Assembly (NCBI GenBank): GCA_002633005.1
Contig: NMRA01000197.1
Coordinates: 305,168 to 369,167 of the forward strand
Reading direction: 5' to 3'
Length of the DNA stretch: 64,000 nucleotides
Source of the DNA: Phoronis australis
Taxonomy: Eukaryota > Phoronida > Phoronidae
The notes beneath the pieces were generated by a model, which did not search any database, was not told the DNA's origin, and worked only from the letters and a program-made list of their open reading frames with translations. Both the position numbers and the translations under genes were made by a program. The first letter of the stretch is position 1. Every line of letters begins with the position of its first letter. Below are positions 37,401 to 45,696 of the stretch, one piece after another.

Positions 37401-40400
37401 CCCTAAATCCAACGTAGTTGAGTTCTCTACTAACCTATCTTGCCGCAGAATACTCGCCGATGGAAAGTGGTGGCGACAATTGTTGAAAAACAGCACAAAA
37501 CAAAAGTAGAATAGAACATATTCGCACGGTAAAGTCAACGCAAAACCAGGTGGCGGGAACGCTTGCCTCCTAAAACGTCACTTCCGGAGTAGCGGACGAG
37601 TAATTAATAAAATTACGAAAAGCTGTAATTAAGTGGAAAATATGTCTAGGATAACCAACCCACCTTATTTTAGCTCAAAATGACATGGAAAAAGGTTGCC
37701 TTCGCCTTTAACACAGAGTATCCGATTCCAATTTCTCCTGACTCGTAATTCGTCATGAAAATGACCTCACGTAATTTAGCACACGAAGGACGACACTCTC
37801 ACGAGAGCGCACTAGAGTCCGCCGAATAACATAATCACGTTTACTTAAAAGGATGCCAAACCCTGCTTTGGTGATTTCAGCCAATCCCCGTTCTGCCATC
37901 TGCTAGTGCACCATTGGCGTCAAAAGCAGGTTTCGTCAAATAAAAAGTCATATTTTCTTTGTCTCTGCAGGTAGGATATTATGGTTGGTGGGCCGTCTAT
38001 ACCCACAGCAGGTCTCGCTTGCCCGTTTAGCAGACCTTGCTCGGAATTTTCAAATTTTCCTCAAGACATTGGAGGGTTGTCGAGGGTTACAGAGCACATT
38101 TTGTTTCATAACTGGATGGGGAAGTCGTTTTAGTATCTGATAATAGGCCAAATCCGGGTTTGGTATCCCTTTAAAGCTGCATTCAGGGTCTAAAAGCGAC
38201 AATCGAATTAAGCCTTACATTCTCATAAAATCAGTCTCGTAACTTCCTTACTCCGACTGGATTCTGTTTCCGATACCAACTCAAGTCACATGCATGCGGC
38301 ATTTTTGAACTCGAAATTTTAGGTTGCATAACGTACTCCAATAAACTCTGATTAGAAACATTTTTTCATTATCTAATGATTCCGTCTTGCAAGTTCTTAA
38401 CGGAAAAAGAATCCTATCATTGCGACCGATTTTTTGAGAGTAAAAGGCCTAATATTCGGTGATCCTTTCGAGCAAGCCGCAGGCGAAATGTTCATACGGC
38501 AACGACAGCGCCCTGTACCCTCGGTCACAGTGCTCAACGTTCATTGAACGACACGCTGAATTCCTTGTCCACTTGGTTGCTTTAGACGTACTAGACGTTG
38601 ATGTATGTATTTGGTACGGAAATGAGCCGAAACAGAGCGGTGATATCGTTTTGTTGTTGTGTTTGACGCCATGCAACCTTGCTTGTGTGGAATGCATAAA
38701 TTTAGTCGCCCTCATCCGTATCGCAGTGCCACGTTGAATATGTTTCACTTTGTGCCAGACACGAACTTGAGCGGAATGCATAGGTTTTGCCTGTTCTTGT
38801 GGTTGCAGCGACCGCAAGCCAAGAAGGCATTTCTCAATTGTATTTAATTTCATTGTACATGTACCGTTTTTTCTGTTCAGTGTTACCTACATTGTTCTTC
38901 TTATTGTAAGTATCTATTTAATTTATTGTTACTCGGTGGTCGCTGAGCTATATAGCGGCCTTTGCTGGCCACCCAGTTTTATATGATTTAAAAAAATTCT
39001 CTCTCTCAAAAAAAATAGGCAGGTGGCTTGGTTCCCCCTGTGATACACCAGGCGTGCTTAGGCCACACAGTTGAGCCCATTTCACAAATCACTTGATTAA
39101 GACTCAAGACGATCCCTCAGCATGGAGTTCCTCGTGACGAAAGTCTTTAATCAACTCTTCCAGTTTTTCTCAGCTGAATACATCAACCGATGTTATTTTC
39201 CAATGCGGTACATCCCGGAACTAAGATTTAATCTGTTTTTTTTGTATTTGCATCAACCGCAAGCCACACAGTGCATTTCTCAACAGATTGAGGTGCATAC
39301 TGATGCATTTCTCAACATCAAACAATCTGGATATTTGAATTATTTACCTATCATTCAATTATCCGAATGTTACCTCGCACTGTTACCAATGAGAAACCAC
39401 ATGGTGGTCATCCGCCATAATGCTACCTTGTTTTGTAGCACTCAGGAATTAGAGTATCCATCACTCCGTGCCCGTGCCAGGGTTCCGTAGATGCGAGAAC
39501 CTCACAAAATGCAAGATTACGCATGACTTCGCAAAACCAATGAGTCTTTGAAAGACAAGTATTTCGCGAGCGTGCTCGAGACCTTTTCGACGTACAAAGT
39601 AGCAATATGGCGGCGGCCACAGAAGTACATCGGATGGAATGTTGAATTCTGGGAAGGAATTCATGAATTATTGCATTGAGTTCACTCTTTCTGCTTCATA
39701 AACAAAAATTTCTTGCCGCAAGGTCATGGCTAATATTACGTTACACCAGCTTCAGAAATAGCTAACTGATCGATATTTACTGATATAATATGATCTTAAG
39801 GCTTAGTTTACTTTTATTTTTTTGACAGGAATTAGGCGTTGCTACAATTAGCACATAAAAAACATAAGGACTGAGTAATTATGGGAATTACAATAGTCAG
39901 TCCACACATAAATTCATTGATTCAACAGCTGTGCGGATGTAATAGAGTGATTTGACATAGTGCAACACAAAAATACTCATAAAACGCAACGGAATAACTA
40001 TGAAAACATCCCAATTAATTTTGCCTAGACTGTCGAATTTGAACATAAAATAATGATTGAAATTGGAAATTAATTCCCTGAAGTAATAAACTACATAGTG
40101 CATGAGCGCTTTAAAAAATTGAAACCTTTCATTACTTTAATGATCAATCACCGATATACGGCACTATAATGACCGAATGAGACACTTGTGAATTGTGGAC
40201 ATAAAAAAACCTGACTCTGCTCTGGCAAAGACGAAGGACAGCATAAACTTACGTGAGTTGCATGTTTCTTTAGGCTAGTTTCAGTGGCAGATGCACGGAA
40301 GGTGGGGTTAAGGGGTTCGAAGCGATATAACCCAATTGGCGGTGCATCAGTGCTGCGCCGCCCATAACCGGCGACAACGAAGCATGAATACAGCGAGCAA

Positions 40401-42965
40401 TATTGAACAGAATTACGGTACACGAATTTTTCTCAGACAGTACTTTAACATAACAGTTGTTCAGTGATTCGAGTTCCTTACGTAAATCTTTTTCTTGTAC
40501 TCTTGTACTCTTGTCTCCACAAACATCTACGAGGTCACTGAATGAATCTCAACAAACTGGGCTAGTGTTGAACCCACGTGTCTTATAGGCACATCGTGAC
40601 CGCCTTACTCGTGGGCTCACGATGTCCGGCAAGTAATTCTGGATTTCAAGCATGATGTCCAACAACGCATCAAGCTAGTTATAGTTATCCTCAAAAGTGC
40701 AACAGGCTAGCAGTTACAATTATCAGGTTTGGTGACCGCCGGGTTTTCAAAGCTGATTTCCCATTGGAAAAACGCGTTTTGCACTATGATGCCGCCGACT
40801 GGGATAGATCGTTCGAAAATTTGTGAGACTCTGCGAAGGACTGATTTGAAATCGTTTAATTAGTCAAAGGCTGGAAACTTTTAAAAGCAGTTTCAGGTTT
40901 ACATACAAGAAGGAATGCAAACCCACATCTGACACAGCGCCACCTAGCACTGTGACAGAGTGCAAAACCAGTCCGTTGTCTACCAAAGCCCGGCATGGAA
41001 ACGTTCAACACATCTCGCATCACAGTCCATTGCTTGGTTTCGTTCACAAATGCTTAGTCTAGAGAGGTTGCTCCTCCAATTTTATTCGACTCCTCACCTC
41101 TTTTTCTTACATTCAGGACATTAGCCCTTTACTTTTTTCACGCCGGTTCTAATGCATCACACATTGCCCGCGTCAGGCATTTTCGCACGCTTAGCAAAGA
41201 AGCAGGTGATGAGGTCAAAGCCTCGATTTTAGTCAGCTTTGACTACCAGTCTTGTTAGGAATCACAAATATTCAATAAAATTTGCTGTTTCATATCTCTG
41301 GTCAAAGCTGAACTTTCAAAGCACAGACCTACCTAAACCAACCAGCTATCATGAAAATACGTTTTTCTTGGCCGTGAATCCGATTGCAAGTTTTTACCTC
41401 CCACAATAAAATACCCTGTGACAAAACCAGACTTTCTCCGATTTGTAACAAGAACAAGTGCAAATCCCATCGATGAAATCGTAAATTTGCCAGTGAAAAG
41501 TTAAATTGGAAGGCAGAGGTGACGTCATGTCAAAGCCTTTAGTATGTGATAAATGGGATTGACTACGCGAGGATATTGTTGACCGTTAAAAGTGACTCTT
41601 GTAATATTTACTCTGTGAAGATCATTCTTTACGTTTGTTAGAAGATATTTTTACGGTTGTAAGACATTTCATAGGTTTGCATTCTTGCATTGTTTTATTT
41701 TCAGACAACCCGACAGAAACCTGACGTTATCTGGCTTCGTATTGTTGGGTGTTGGGTTGGTCGTGATGGTGTCAACCGTATCCTATAAGATTTGCTCAAA
41801 GCGCAGGAACTATTTAAAGGAGCCAGAGGTCAGTGACCAAGGAATAACCTTTTGTTATAATTGAATCCGTTACCATAGTGATGAAGAAAGACATTTCAAA
41901 GGAGAAATTCTATGAAAGAAACCACCGAATGGAATAACTATTGAAATTTGTAATCAAATAATTACGATCTGAATTTCGATTTTGTGAAATCAGTTAAATG
42001 TCTGGATAATTTAATTGAGTGTCTACAGTCTTGGAAAAACTTTGTATAGAAGCAGTTGCATTCAGATGGATTTCATTTAACGTTTTCATTGTATTGCTTG
42101 TATGACCAGACTATCACATAACGGCTTGTTCCCAGGAGAAAGAAATGAATGCTCTAATTACAAGCTTGAATAAATGTCAGATTAATGTGGCAGCATACTT
42201 GAAATTTTTTAGGAAATATTAAGATTTGATAGAAAAGATAGGACATTTTAGGATTGTTTTGGGTGTCAAATTTAGAAAGAGTACGGGATCATCTATCATA
42301 GGGCATTCAAAAAACCGCGTGTCACTTGAAAATGTTAGAAACATGAAAGATGAACCTCATGAACCTCTCAACACAAATAGGACTAGACAGACAACGCCAT
42401 CTATAAATGGCCACTCTTCCCGTGGTATAGTCCAGTTACATCATACCCTGACAACCAAGTAGAATATGTCAGGCAGCTTGTGCTTGTGCAGGGTGGTCTG
42501 AGAGTGAGTGAGATAATTGCGCTTTTATCATTCATCGGCTGGGTTTTGCAAACACGGAAACTTACTAAGTTATGAAAGTCTGGTAGTATGTCTTTAAGAG
42601 ATCTCGCTGTGGTAATATTTTTGTTCTCAGCGAGACCAAATGTAGTCTCTTTTAAAAATCTAATGATGTTTTAGTACTTGAGTTTCCTCTGAATTCCATT
42701 GTAGGCTCATGTTCAAGTCGAGGCAGGATTACCCCTTAGGACGCTTGAAACCACCAATACGGAATTACCGGAAATTCCTGTGTGGCTCAACATAGCGTCG
42801 CCTTTAGAACAGCACTTTCTGCGGCCCCATGGTCAGAGACACGCAATGGCCATGGAGCGACATCGACACTTTTTTGGCCCGTCTAAGCTAGACAAAACTG
42901 TCAATGGACAACTAGTAACGCATTCCGCGGTATTTGGTCAAGTGCCGAAACCAAGAATGTACTAA
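8376..42965 (+). CDS. Two-membrane-segment protein, 189 aa, three exons
   Basis: Coding exons are 8376-8560, 41705-41828 and 42705-42965; introns are 33,144 and 876 bases. Phases agree (2 then 0), and all three join into one frame ending in TAA. The protein starts MLVIPNGFIH, has a membrane segment at about residues 29-50 (LVCFSVTLITIGAILVIVGY), a 17-residue loop holding two Asn sequons (NLS at 57, NLT at 67), a second segment at about 70-88, then a basic stretch (KICSKRRNYLK) and a soluble tail of about 90 residues. The positive-inside rule puts both ends in the cytoplasm. Size and hairpin topology recall TMEM100/PIRT-like proteins, but I see no decisive motif and do not assign a symbol. It is transcribed towards PIGN (convergent). 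The start is the first ATG in the frame; exon 1 has no in-frame upstream ATG close by. Confidence 0.8.
8832..8987. mobile_element. Short MITE, CAGTG ends (hAT-like)
   Basis: The left end CAGTGGTGTAGTGG is matched by the right end CCACTACAGCACTG as an inverted repeat. CCGATAAA occurs just before the left end (two bases away) and exactly after the right end, which is a likely 8-bp target duplication. CAG ends and an 8-bp duplication are typical of hAT elements. The interior is rich in GTAGGCGC and its complement. At 156 bp it is non-coding. Confidence 0.75.
8988..10130. other. Intronic stretch, nothing recognised
   Basis: Short frames only, for example 84 codons at 9085-9339 without domain features. 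No tandem repeat or paired ends seen. Confidence 0.5.
10135..10503. repeat. Repeat cluster with palindromic AATAAACGCCC sites
   Basis: The phrase TAACACCAAATAAAC occurs near 10203 and 10469, each followed by a reverse-complementary TTTATTCGG. In the first copy the centre is a perfect 22-base palindrome at 10211-10232, with half-site AATAAACGCCC. The second copy is decayed (CCCATGGAC centre). A third partial relative (GGGCGTGTATTCGGAAA) lies near 10165. Probably remnants of one MITE family. Confidence 0.55.
10691..12063. other. Intronic stretch, nothing recognised
   Basis: AT-rich, no frame longer than about 70 codons, and no repeat structure noticed. Confidence 0.45.
12064..12290 (+). mobile_element. 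MITE family F, copy 1 (GCGCGCACCC end)
   Basis: Starts TGCATGCGCGCACCCAG, then GGGGGCTCGAATTCCTGACG, an A-run, and further right CGGGGGCGGACCTTTTTGCC followed by CACTTCGCGGCCAATTTT. The same order of blocks appears at 24664-24935 and, inverted, at 61518-61782. Non-coding and non-autonomous. Confidence 0.7.
12291..13545. other. Intronic stretch with weak GGTTTAGGG-like tract
   Basis: No gene seen. At about 13005-13075 the sequence is rich in GGGTTTGG, GGGATTAGGGTTTAGGG and similar words, a degenerate telomere-like low-complexity tract. Confidence 0.4.
13546..13885 (+). mobile_element. Dispersed repeat family C, copy 1
   Basis: Begins ACAGCTTTAAAAAGCG and ends near CAGGGCGAAACTCAGCTTT. Internal words CTTACCAACCCAAATCACA, GGCAATGCGTACATGC and TTTTAGGGTTGCCCAAGCCC also occur at 38171-38365 and 60427-60750. 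Ends carry an inverted AGCTTTAAA/TTTAAAGCT motif. Boundaries are approximate. Confidence 0.65.
14685..14890 (+). repeat. Dispersed repeat family G, copy 1
   Basis: GAGGCGTGCAACGCCAAAAC, ATACCTTTTAAAC, GAGCTATTCA and AGAAAAAATCG occur in the same order at 45515-45670. Two copies only, so ends and class are undefined. Confidence 0.55.
17233..17285. repeat. Strictly alternating pyrimidine-purine tract (TG/CG/CA)
   Basis: All 53 bases alternate pyrimidine and purine (TGCATGCATGTG, then CGTGCGTACGCGCG and so on). Such tracts can adopt Z-DNA under torsion. A short (CA)n follows at about 17371-17385. Confidence 0.9.
21880..21960. other. Cluster of GCGCGTGA/AGCGCGAG words
   Basis: Several short imperfect repeats of GCGCGTGA and its variants lie close together (CACGCGCGTGATAACC, CTAGCGCGAGACTGAGC, GAAGCGCGTGACGCTAGCG). 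Possibly a small CpG-containing foldback. No gene association seen. Confidence 0.3.
22929..23239 (+). mobile_element. MITE family E, copy 1 (GATCCAGG...AAATCTGCCACTG)
   Basis: The left end GGGCCGATCCAGGATTTTGG and right end CTAAATCTGCCACTG resemble inverted CAGTGGCGGATYTAGG ends. Internal blocks CAGGGCACAGGAATAACC and GGGGGGACATGGCTCCCTTG recur at 25639-25867. Non-coding. Confidence 0.7.
23268..23385. repeat. Foldback repeat, about 35-nt arms
   Basis: GGTCGGTAACTCGCAATTTT (about 23284) is matched in reverse complement by GGCGAGTTACCGATTTTGG (about 23363), with AACACTGC and GCAGTGT bordering a spacer of about 50 bases. Confidence 0.6.
23593..23617. repeat. Perfect 11-bp hairpin
   Basis: CACATGAAGAG, spacer TTG, then CTCTTCATGTG. 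A short perfect inverted repeat, possibly chance or an element core. Confidence 0.6.
24664..24935 (+). mobile_element. MITE family F, copy 2
   Basis: Starts GCGCGCACCCTGCCTAAAAT and ends GAGCCACCCTGGATGCGCCC. GAGGCGGACCTTTTTGCCCA and the CCAAATTGGGGGCTCG block match the other copies at 12064 and 61518. The left GCGCGCACCC and right (reverse) GGGCGCATCC ends form a short imperfect inverted repeat. Confidence 0.75.
25428..25471. repeat. (CA)n microsatellite ending at the assembly gap
   Basis: Uninterrupted CA dinucleotides running straight into the run of N. The true length is unknown. Confidence 0.95.
25472..25638. other. Assembly gap (N)
   Basis: 167 N between a CA microsatellite and a poly-G run; low-complexity sequence probably blocked assembly. 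Reading frames that span it are meaningless. Confidence 1.
25639..25867 (+). mobile_element. MITE family E, copy 2, left end lost in gap
   Basis: Starts as poly-G at the gap edge, then CAGCTAGGGCACGGGAATAA and CCTAAAACGTGGGGACGCAG, ending CCCCTAAATCTGCCACTG. Colinear with 22929-23239. Confidence 0.75.
30790..31680 (+). repeat. Dispersed repeat family D, copy 1, split by an insertion
   Basis: Words such as GAACGACACACGGAATTC (30900), TTTGACGCCGTGTAATCTTG (about 31538) and TTTAACCGCAAGCC (about 31611) recur in the same order at 38460-38850. The first copy is interrupted by the TIR element 30984-31490. Confidence 0.5.
30984..31490. mobile_element. Non-autonomous TIR element with exact 8-bp duplication
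   Basis: Bounded by ATAATCAG at 30976-30983 and 31491-31498, an exact 8-bp target duplication. The ends read CACAGACGTCCTCAGC and, in reverse complement, CACGGGCGTCCTCAGC. Inverted similarity continues for about 110 bases (GGACGATCAGAAGCTGAGG, GTGTATTGGGG). The 507-bp element has no transposase. An 8-bp duplication fits hAT or P superfamilies; CA-starting ends fit either. It sits inside dispersed repeat family D. Confidence 0.9.
32803..33404. mobile_element. MITE-like element related to family E, with embedded SINE
   Basis: Left end CAGTGGTGGATCTAGGAT at 32803; right end poly-C then CTAAATCCGACTATG at 33391-33404, which is an imperfect inverted match. A G-rich stretch lies at 32894-32925. 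A tRNA-like region lies inside (32945-33022). Confidence 0.5.
32945..33022 (-). ncRNA. tRNA-derived SINE fragment with A and B boxes
   Basis: On the minus strand TGGTGCAGTGG (33004-33014) matches an RNA polymerase III A box and GGGTTCGAGTC (32962-32972) a B box, 31 bases apart. The acceptor ends do not pair well, so this is not a functional tRNA gene but the head of a tRNA-derived SINE or a decayed tRNA copy. Confidence 0.65.
33735..33797. repeat. (CAAA)n/(TAAA) microsatellite
   Basis: Alternating CAAACAAATAAA units. Confidence 0.95.
34520..34835. repeat. Minisatellite, 23-29 bp unit (AAGGATCCAACACCCCAGAAGGC)
   Basis: About a dozen variable units built of AAGGATCC, ACACCCCAGAAGGC. Some carry extra CACA. 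Three overlapping frames stay open through it (up to 155 codons), which follows from its composition and is not evidence of a protein. Confidence 0.9.
35218..35340. repeat. Degenerate telomere-like GTTAGG low-complexity tract
   Basis: Words such as GAGTTAGGTCTAGGATTAGG, GGTTAGGATT and GGTTTAGGGTTAATG are strung together. Resembles decayed interstitial TTAGGG-type sequence, not a true telomere array. Confidence 0.5.
36281..37288 (+). pseudogene. THAP-domain protein of Kolobok-like copy 1, broken
   Basis: The expected start is ATG 36281 (MPHCCWIPECTN), but codon 13 is TAG (36317), inside the THAP zinc finger. The frame then stays open to 37288. THAP landmarks: early paired Cys, [19 protein letters not shown] (the later C and H) and a basic stretch [12 protein letters not shown] Ser/Pro-rich linker follows ([17 protein letters not shown]). 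Near 36927 comes a Cys region, [16 protein letters not shown], then [18 protein letters not shown], which resembles the C-x2-C ... C-x2-GH ... W block at the start of a Kolobok transposase core. After LASSNSEQ (about 37108) the frame runs antisense through the opposing gene, so the catalytic region is missing. Inferred former transposase. Confidence 0.75.
36979..37392 (-). CDS. P2X7-ballast-like Cys protein of Kolobok-like copy 1, 3' truncated
   Basis: Frame from 37392 (or the better-context ATG at 37374, [13 protein letters not shown]) to 36979. It has an acidic Ser-rich start ([14 protein letters not shown]) and an Ala/Glu-rich segment ([17 protein letters not shown]), then [20 protein letters not shown] followed by CC. 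The spacing W-C-x-C-x2-C ... E-C-x-C-C is that of the zinc-binding C-terminal (ballast) domain of P2X7 receptors, also known in invertebrate proteins unrelated to ion channels. The tail after LLDTVKW is antisense to the THAP gene, so the original C-terminus was removed by an internal deletion. Role in the transposon unknown. Promoter probably in the right inverted repeat. Confidence 0.7.
   Translation of the reverse strand: MCCKLKMAGVGDPYHSDSSVSDGDLVHSSGDEEFFHGHSVGGYMFEPEYNEAEYAQAQAAVERNEAATEDRRGDTSWCKCTVCVVMPTSMECLCCSEFDEAKPLLDTVKWTSGIPRTEEQLSHLPECPATHSHWMVT
37849..38170. mobile_element. TTAA-type MITE, AAGGATACCAAACCC family (copy 2)
   Basis: TTAA at 37845-37848 and 38171-38174. Ends AAAAGGATGCCAAACCC and GGGTTTGGTATCCCT. 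Internal matches to 6973-7328 include CAGCCAATCC, GAGGGTTGTCG, CATTTTGTTTCA and ATAGGCCAAA. No coding capacity. Confidence 0.85.
38171..38365 (+). mobile_element. Dispersed repeat family C, copy 2 (abuts the MITE)
   Basis: Begins TTTAAAGCTGCATTCAGGG, sharing its first TTAA with the preceding MITE. Colinear with 13546-13885 (TTCTCATAAAATCAGTCT, AACTCAAGTCACATGCATGC, CAATAAACTCTGATTAG). The right end is truncated or diverged. Confidence 0.6.
38460..38850 (+). repeat. Dispersed repeat family D, copy 2
   Basis: Colinear with the two halves at 30790-30983 and 31499-31680. A further partial relative with CATCAACCGCAAGCC lies at about 39250-39300. Frames up to 134 codons here overlap the repeat and lack domain features. 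Confidence 0.5.
41705..41828 (+). CDS. Exon 2 of the two-membrane-segment gene
   Basis: Preceded by a pyrimidine-rich TTTTATTTTCAG and followed by GTCAGTGA. Completes codon 62 (Arg), then RNLTLSGFVLLGVGLVVMVS with the second membrane segment, and ends NYLKEPE at phase 0. Confidence 0.85.
42705..42965 (+). CDS. Exon 3 (terminal) of the two-membrane-segment gene
   Basis: Follows TTTCCTCTGAATTCCATTGTAG. Encodes the 86-residue cytoplasmic tail (AHVQVEAGLPLRTLE ... VFGQVPKPRMY) and a TAA stop. It is His- and Arg-rich in the middle (QHFLRPHGQRHAMAMERHRH). Confidence 0.8.
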   Translation, partial: AHVQVEAGLPLRTLETTNTELPEIPVWLNIASPLEQHFLRPHGQRHAMAMERHRHFFGPSKLDKTVNGQLVTHSAVFGQVPKPRMY

Positions 42966-43530
42966 CAACACAGAGGAGGGTGCTTTATTATCAGAGAAAT
43001 CGCAATGTGACGATTACTCTATATTTTTGCATGCTATATGATAATAGGCCTACCGGAAGTCAGAGGTGGTTGCTAACGAGGCTGTTGCTGATATTGGACA
43101 ACTGAATAACTGATGAGTAATGACGTAAGCCTACTCATTTGTATTCAGCTATATATGTATGTGTTGATGTACGCGTGCAAGAGAAATTACCCTTGCGTGA
43201 TCGCATACCGCGTGCAATGGATAGTTCCCAAATCAAGTTATTAATTCTAGCCAGCCAGGACGCAGGAAAATGTAAAACACTATGCTCGTCCTCCATCTTG
43301 GCCCACAAACATTCATTGCTAACGAAATCAGAAAGATATTTGATGAGCTTGTGACAATTAGTGGAAACCAACAATTTACGGAGAACAAAGGCAAGAAAAG
43401 ATATTGGGTACATGATAGCTCTTGGTTGACCTCACGACGATCAGATGAATATGCTCCAGGGAGTATACACATAGTCAGAAAGAACAATTAGCCCAAATCG
43501 GAAATAAATTTACCTTCTTAATGTGCCGCA
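42966..43530 (+). other. Probable 3' untranslated region with AATAAA
   Basis: AATAAA at 43503-43508 is the first canonical signal downstream of the stop on this strand that I noticed. Frames in this stretch (up to 92 codons) have no recognisable domain. Confidence 0.4.
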
Positions 43531-44560
43531 AATATTTTCTTTTCTTCACTTGTATCTGAATTGGGCTTACAATCAAGTATGTGAGACACATGGTGGCGTG
43601 TGTGGCTTACGGGAACGTGACCACCAAATGACGCCAAACAAAAACTTTTACTGACGTTGTGTGTGCTCACGTGACGTACCTGAAGACAGTTTCTCCTCAT
43701 CGTCCTCATGCAGCTGTGCTATGGAATATTGCTCACCAGCTTTCACAGTCTTGTCATCGACTAACTTAAAGTGCTGTAAAAACGATTGTACTGAATGACA
43801 GTGCCTATACTGAGCTTATGTGCAGTGGCCGGGAGTAAGCAGACTTGAACTCAATGGAGATCGACTTGGTTTGATTGGGCTACAAATTCATAAATGGCCT
43901 GAAAGACTTAGGATCGTGGACACCAATGTGTGTAACAATCAATTGTCTCCCAGGGCCCTTTGGGATTGTGAGGTTGCACGGCCGTAACAGTTTCTGCAAA
44001 ATATCACCGGCAACATAAAAACCTTACATAGACCCAAGAATCTCAAGAAGAAAACTAGTGCGATCACGTGCTTAGCTTTTAACGCATGGCAAATGTCTAG
44101 CGAAATCTTGGGTGATCTTAGGTTTTCGGGAAGTTCGCGCGTGAAAATGAACTAGCGTGATCACGATCTTCTTCTCGAATGCATGGCGGCATTTCGCGAA
44201 TGACTTGCGTTTGTGGGAGTTTTTGGGTTGTCCTAGTGCGTATAAAGGTGACCTCCGCCATATTTGCTTTGTAGGCTAGTTGTGGGAGTTTGCAACGGTA
44301 ACTACAATGGGCGTAGCCTAACTGCGTTTGCTGGAACTATCTATTAAGCGATCATGTATGACAAAAGCATAATATTTTCTACACTTTTGAAACCTGTACC
44401 ACATGTCCACTCAAACTGGTCAGACGCATGCTTAAATCACACAACTTTTCAGGCAAATGACTATATTTTTTAATTACAAATTTACATATTCCTGGGCTAA
44501 AGTGATGACGTTGTTATAACACAGCCCACATCATCCCCCGTCATGTTGAATTCGTGTCTT
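43531..44560. other. Intergenic stretch, nothing recognised
   Basis: No gene. Around 44053-44170 the words TGCGATCACGTGCTTAG and GGGTGATCTTAGG weakly resemble 28850-28905, which may mark another old dispersed repeat. Confidence 0.4.
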
Positions 44561-44576
44561 CTATGCTTTTATACCT

Positions 44577-44905
44577 TTGGTTGTATCAGTGAGCTATACG
44601 GGGTGTAGCTCATTAGTTGTACCCTACTTACACATTCCTTATACCAGGTACAGTTCACTGGTTGTACCCTACCTACGAAGTCGCCATACCTGGTATAGCT
44701 CATCATTCGTTGTACCCTACCGACAGATTCGCAATACCAGCAACAGCTCATTCGTTGTACCCTTCCTACAGATTGGCTATACCAGGTAAAGCTTATTGGT
44801 TGTACCCTTCCTCGAATTTGCTAAACCAGGAATAGCTCATTGGTTGTACCCTTCCCAAAGATTCACTATACCAGGTACAGCTCATTGGTTGTACCCTACC
44901 TATAT
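44577..44905. repeat. Minisatellite, about 45-49 bp unit
   Basis: About seven diverged copies of a unit with GGTTGTACCCTACC, then GATTCGCTATACCAGG, then TACAGCTCATT. Frames through it are by-products of the repeat. Confidence 0.9.
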
Positions 44906-45514
44906 CCTGATCAGCATTTCTTTACTCACCCAACTTACTCTAACAAGTCCTTTGATTAAAATACAACTATTTTTATCAGTGTATTGGGATGCACTCTCAG
45001 GTAACATAACAAAGCACTAACAATGTTGAGGTAGCTAGAAATATTGATCCCGCTTTTCCATGTTCCTACTTGAAGTGTGAAAAATTTTATTATGATGCAT
45101 GTCAAAAATCAATGAAAAACATTTTTGAGTCATTAATATTTATTTTTTTTAGTTGTCTGAAAATTTCAGTTTTCAAAAAAATGTTGTTACTTATCTGTGG
45201 AACTTGCTATGGTCCAGTTCTTGAAATCATCAATAAACAATAACAAAATTAAAGTAACCATAATGTACTTTTTTGCATTTTGTTTTTGAAATTTGGCAGA
45301 CAGGAAATATTCAGTCAGTTAAAGTTATAAATGATCACACCGTAGGTCAGTACATGTCATGAATTTTTACACCAGGTAAGCACATTGTTTCGCAATGAGA
45401 CTCATGCTTTAATTGACCTGATTAGTACAAAATGAAACAAAAAAGAAAAAGAAGAAGGAAAAAGAAGACAAGATATAAAAATTGTGTCCAAATAACTGAT
45501 AGTCCCCAGTTGAA

Positions 45515-45670
45515 AGAGGCATGGAACGCCAAAGCTCGTCAAAAATACCTTTTAAACAATTCCTGACGAAAGTAACATATCGCAACCTCTAGTACAGAGT
45601 TATTCACTTTCCCCTGTGAAGAAATTTCCAGAAAAAAATCGCATAATTCACGAGTCACCGAGTAAGGAAT
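45515..45670 (+). repeat. Dispersed repeat family G, copy 2
   Basis: Colinear with 14685-14890: GAGGCATGGAACGCCAAAGC, ATACCTTTTAAAC, AGAAAAAAATCG. Confidence 0.55.
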
Positions 45671-45696
45671 ATGTGGAGACCAATTATATACTATAT

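Larger units (their letters stand above)
36024..37707 (+). mobile_element. Kolobok-like transposon copy 1, internally deleted
   Basis: Flanked by TTAA at 36020-36023 and 37708-37711. Terminal inverted repeats are about 150 bp (36024-36175 and about 37555-37707), both starting AGGCGAAGGCAACC. It carries a THAP-type frame on the plus strand (36281-37288) and a P2X7-ballast-like frame on the minus strand (37392-36979) that converge and overlap. TTAA duplication plus a THAP-containing transposase is characteristic of the Kolobok superfamily. Neither frame is full length, so it is non-autonomous. Confidence 0.85.
8561..41704 (+). other. Intron 1, about 33 kb, filled with repeats
   Basis: Donor GTAAGT at 8561, acceptor TTTTATTTTCAG ending at 41704. 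I found no host exon or independent gene inside. It holds at least ten mobile-element copies, several minisatellites and an assembly gap, listed separately. Stretches not covered by those entries (for example 14900-17230, 17290-21700, 26100-30780, 39650-41700) show only short frames without recognisable domains. Confidence 0.7.

Noticed and set aside
40557-40625. tRNA-like region with GTGGGTTCAAC on the minus strand
   Set aside because: The B-box match fails in its second half and no A box lies at a suitable distance.
42226-42462. 78-codon frame in intron 2 of the two-membrane-segment gene
   Set aside because: No hydrophobic or domain features and no splice sites in phase with exons 2 and 3, which join directly in frame.
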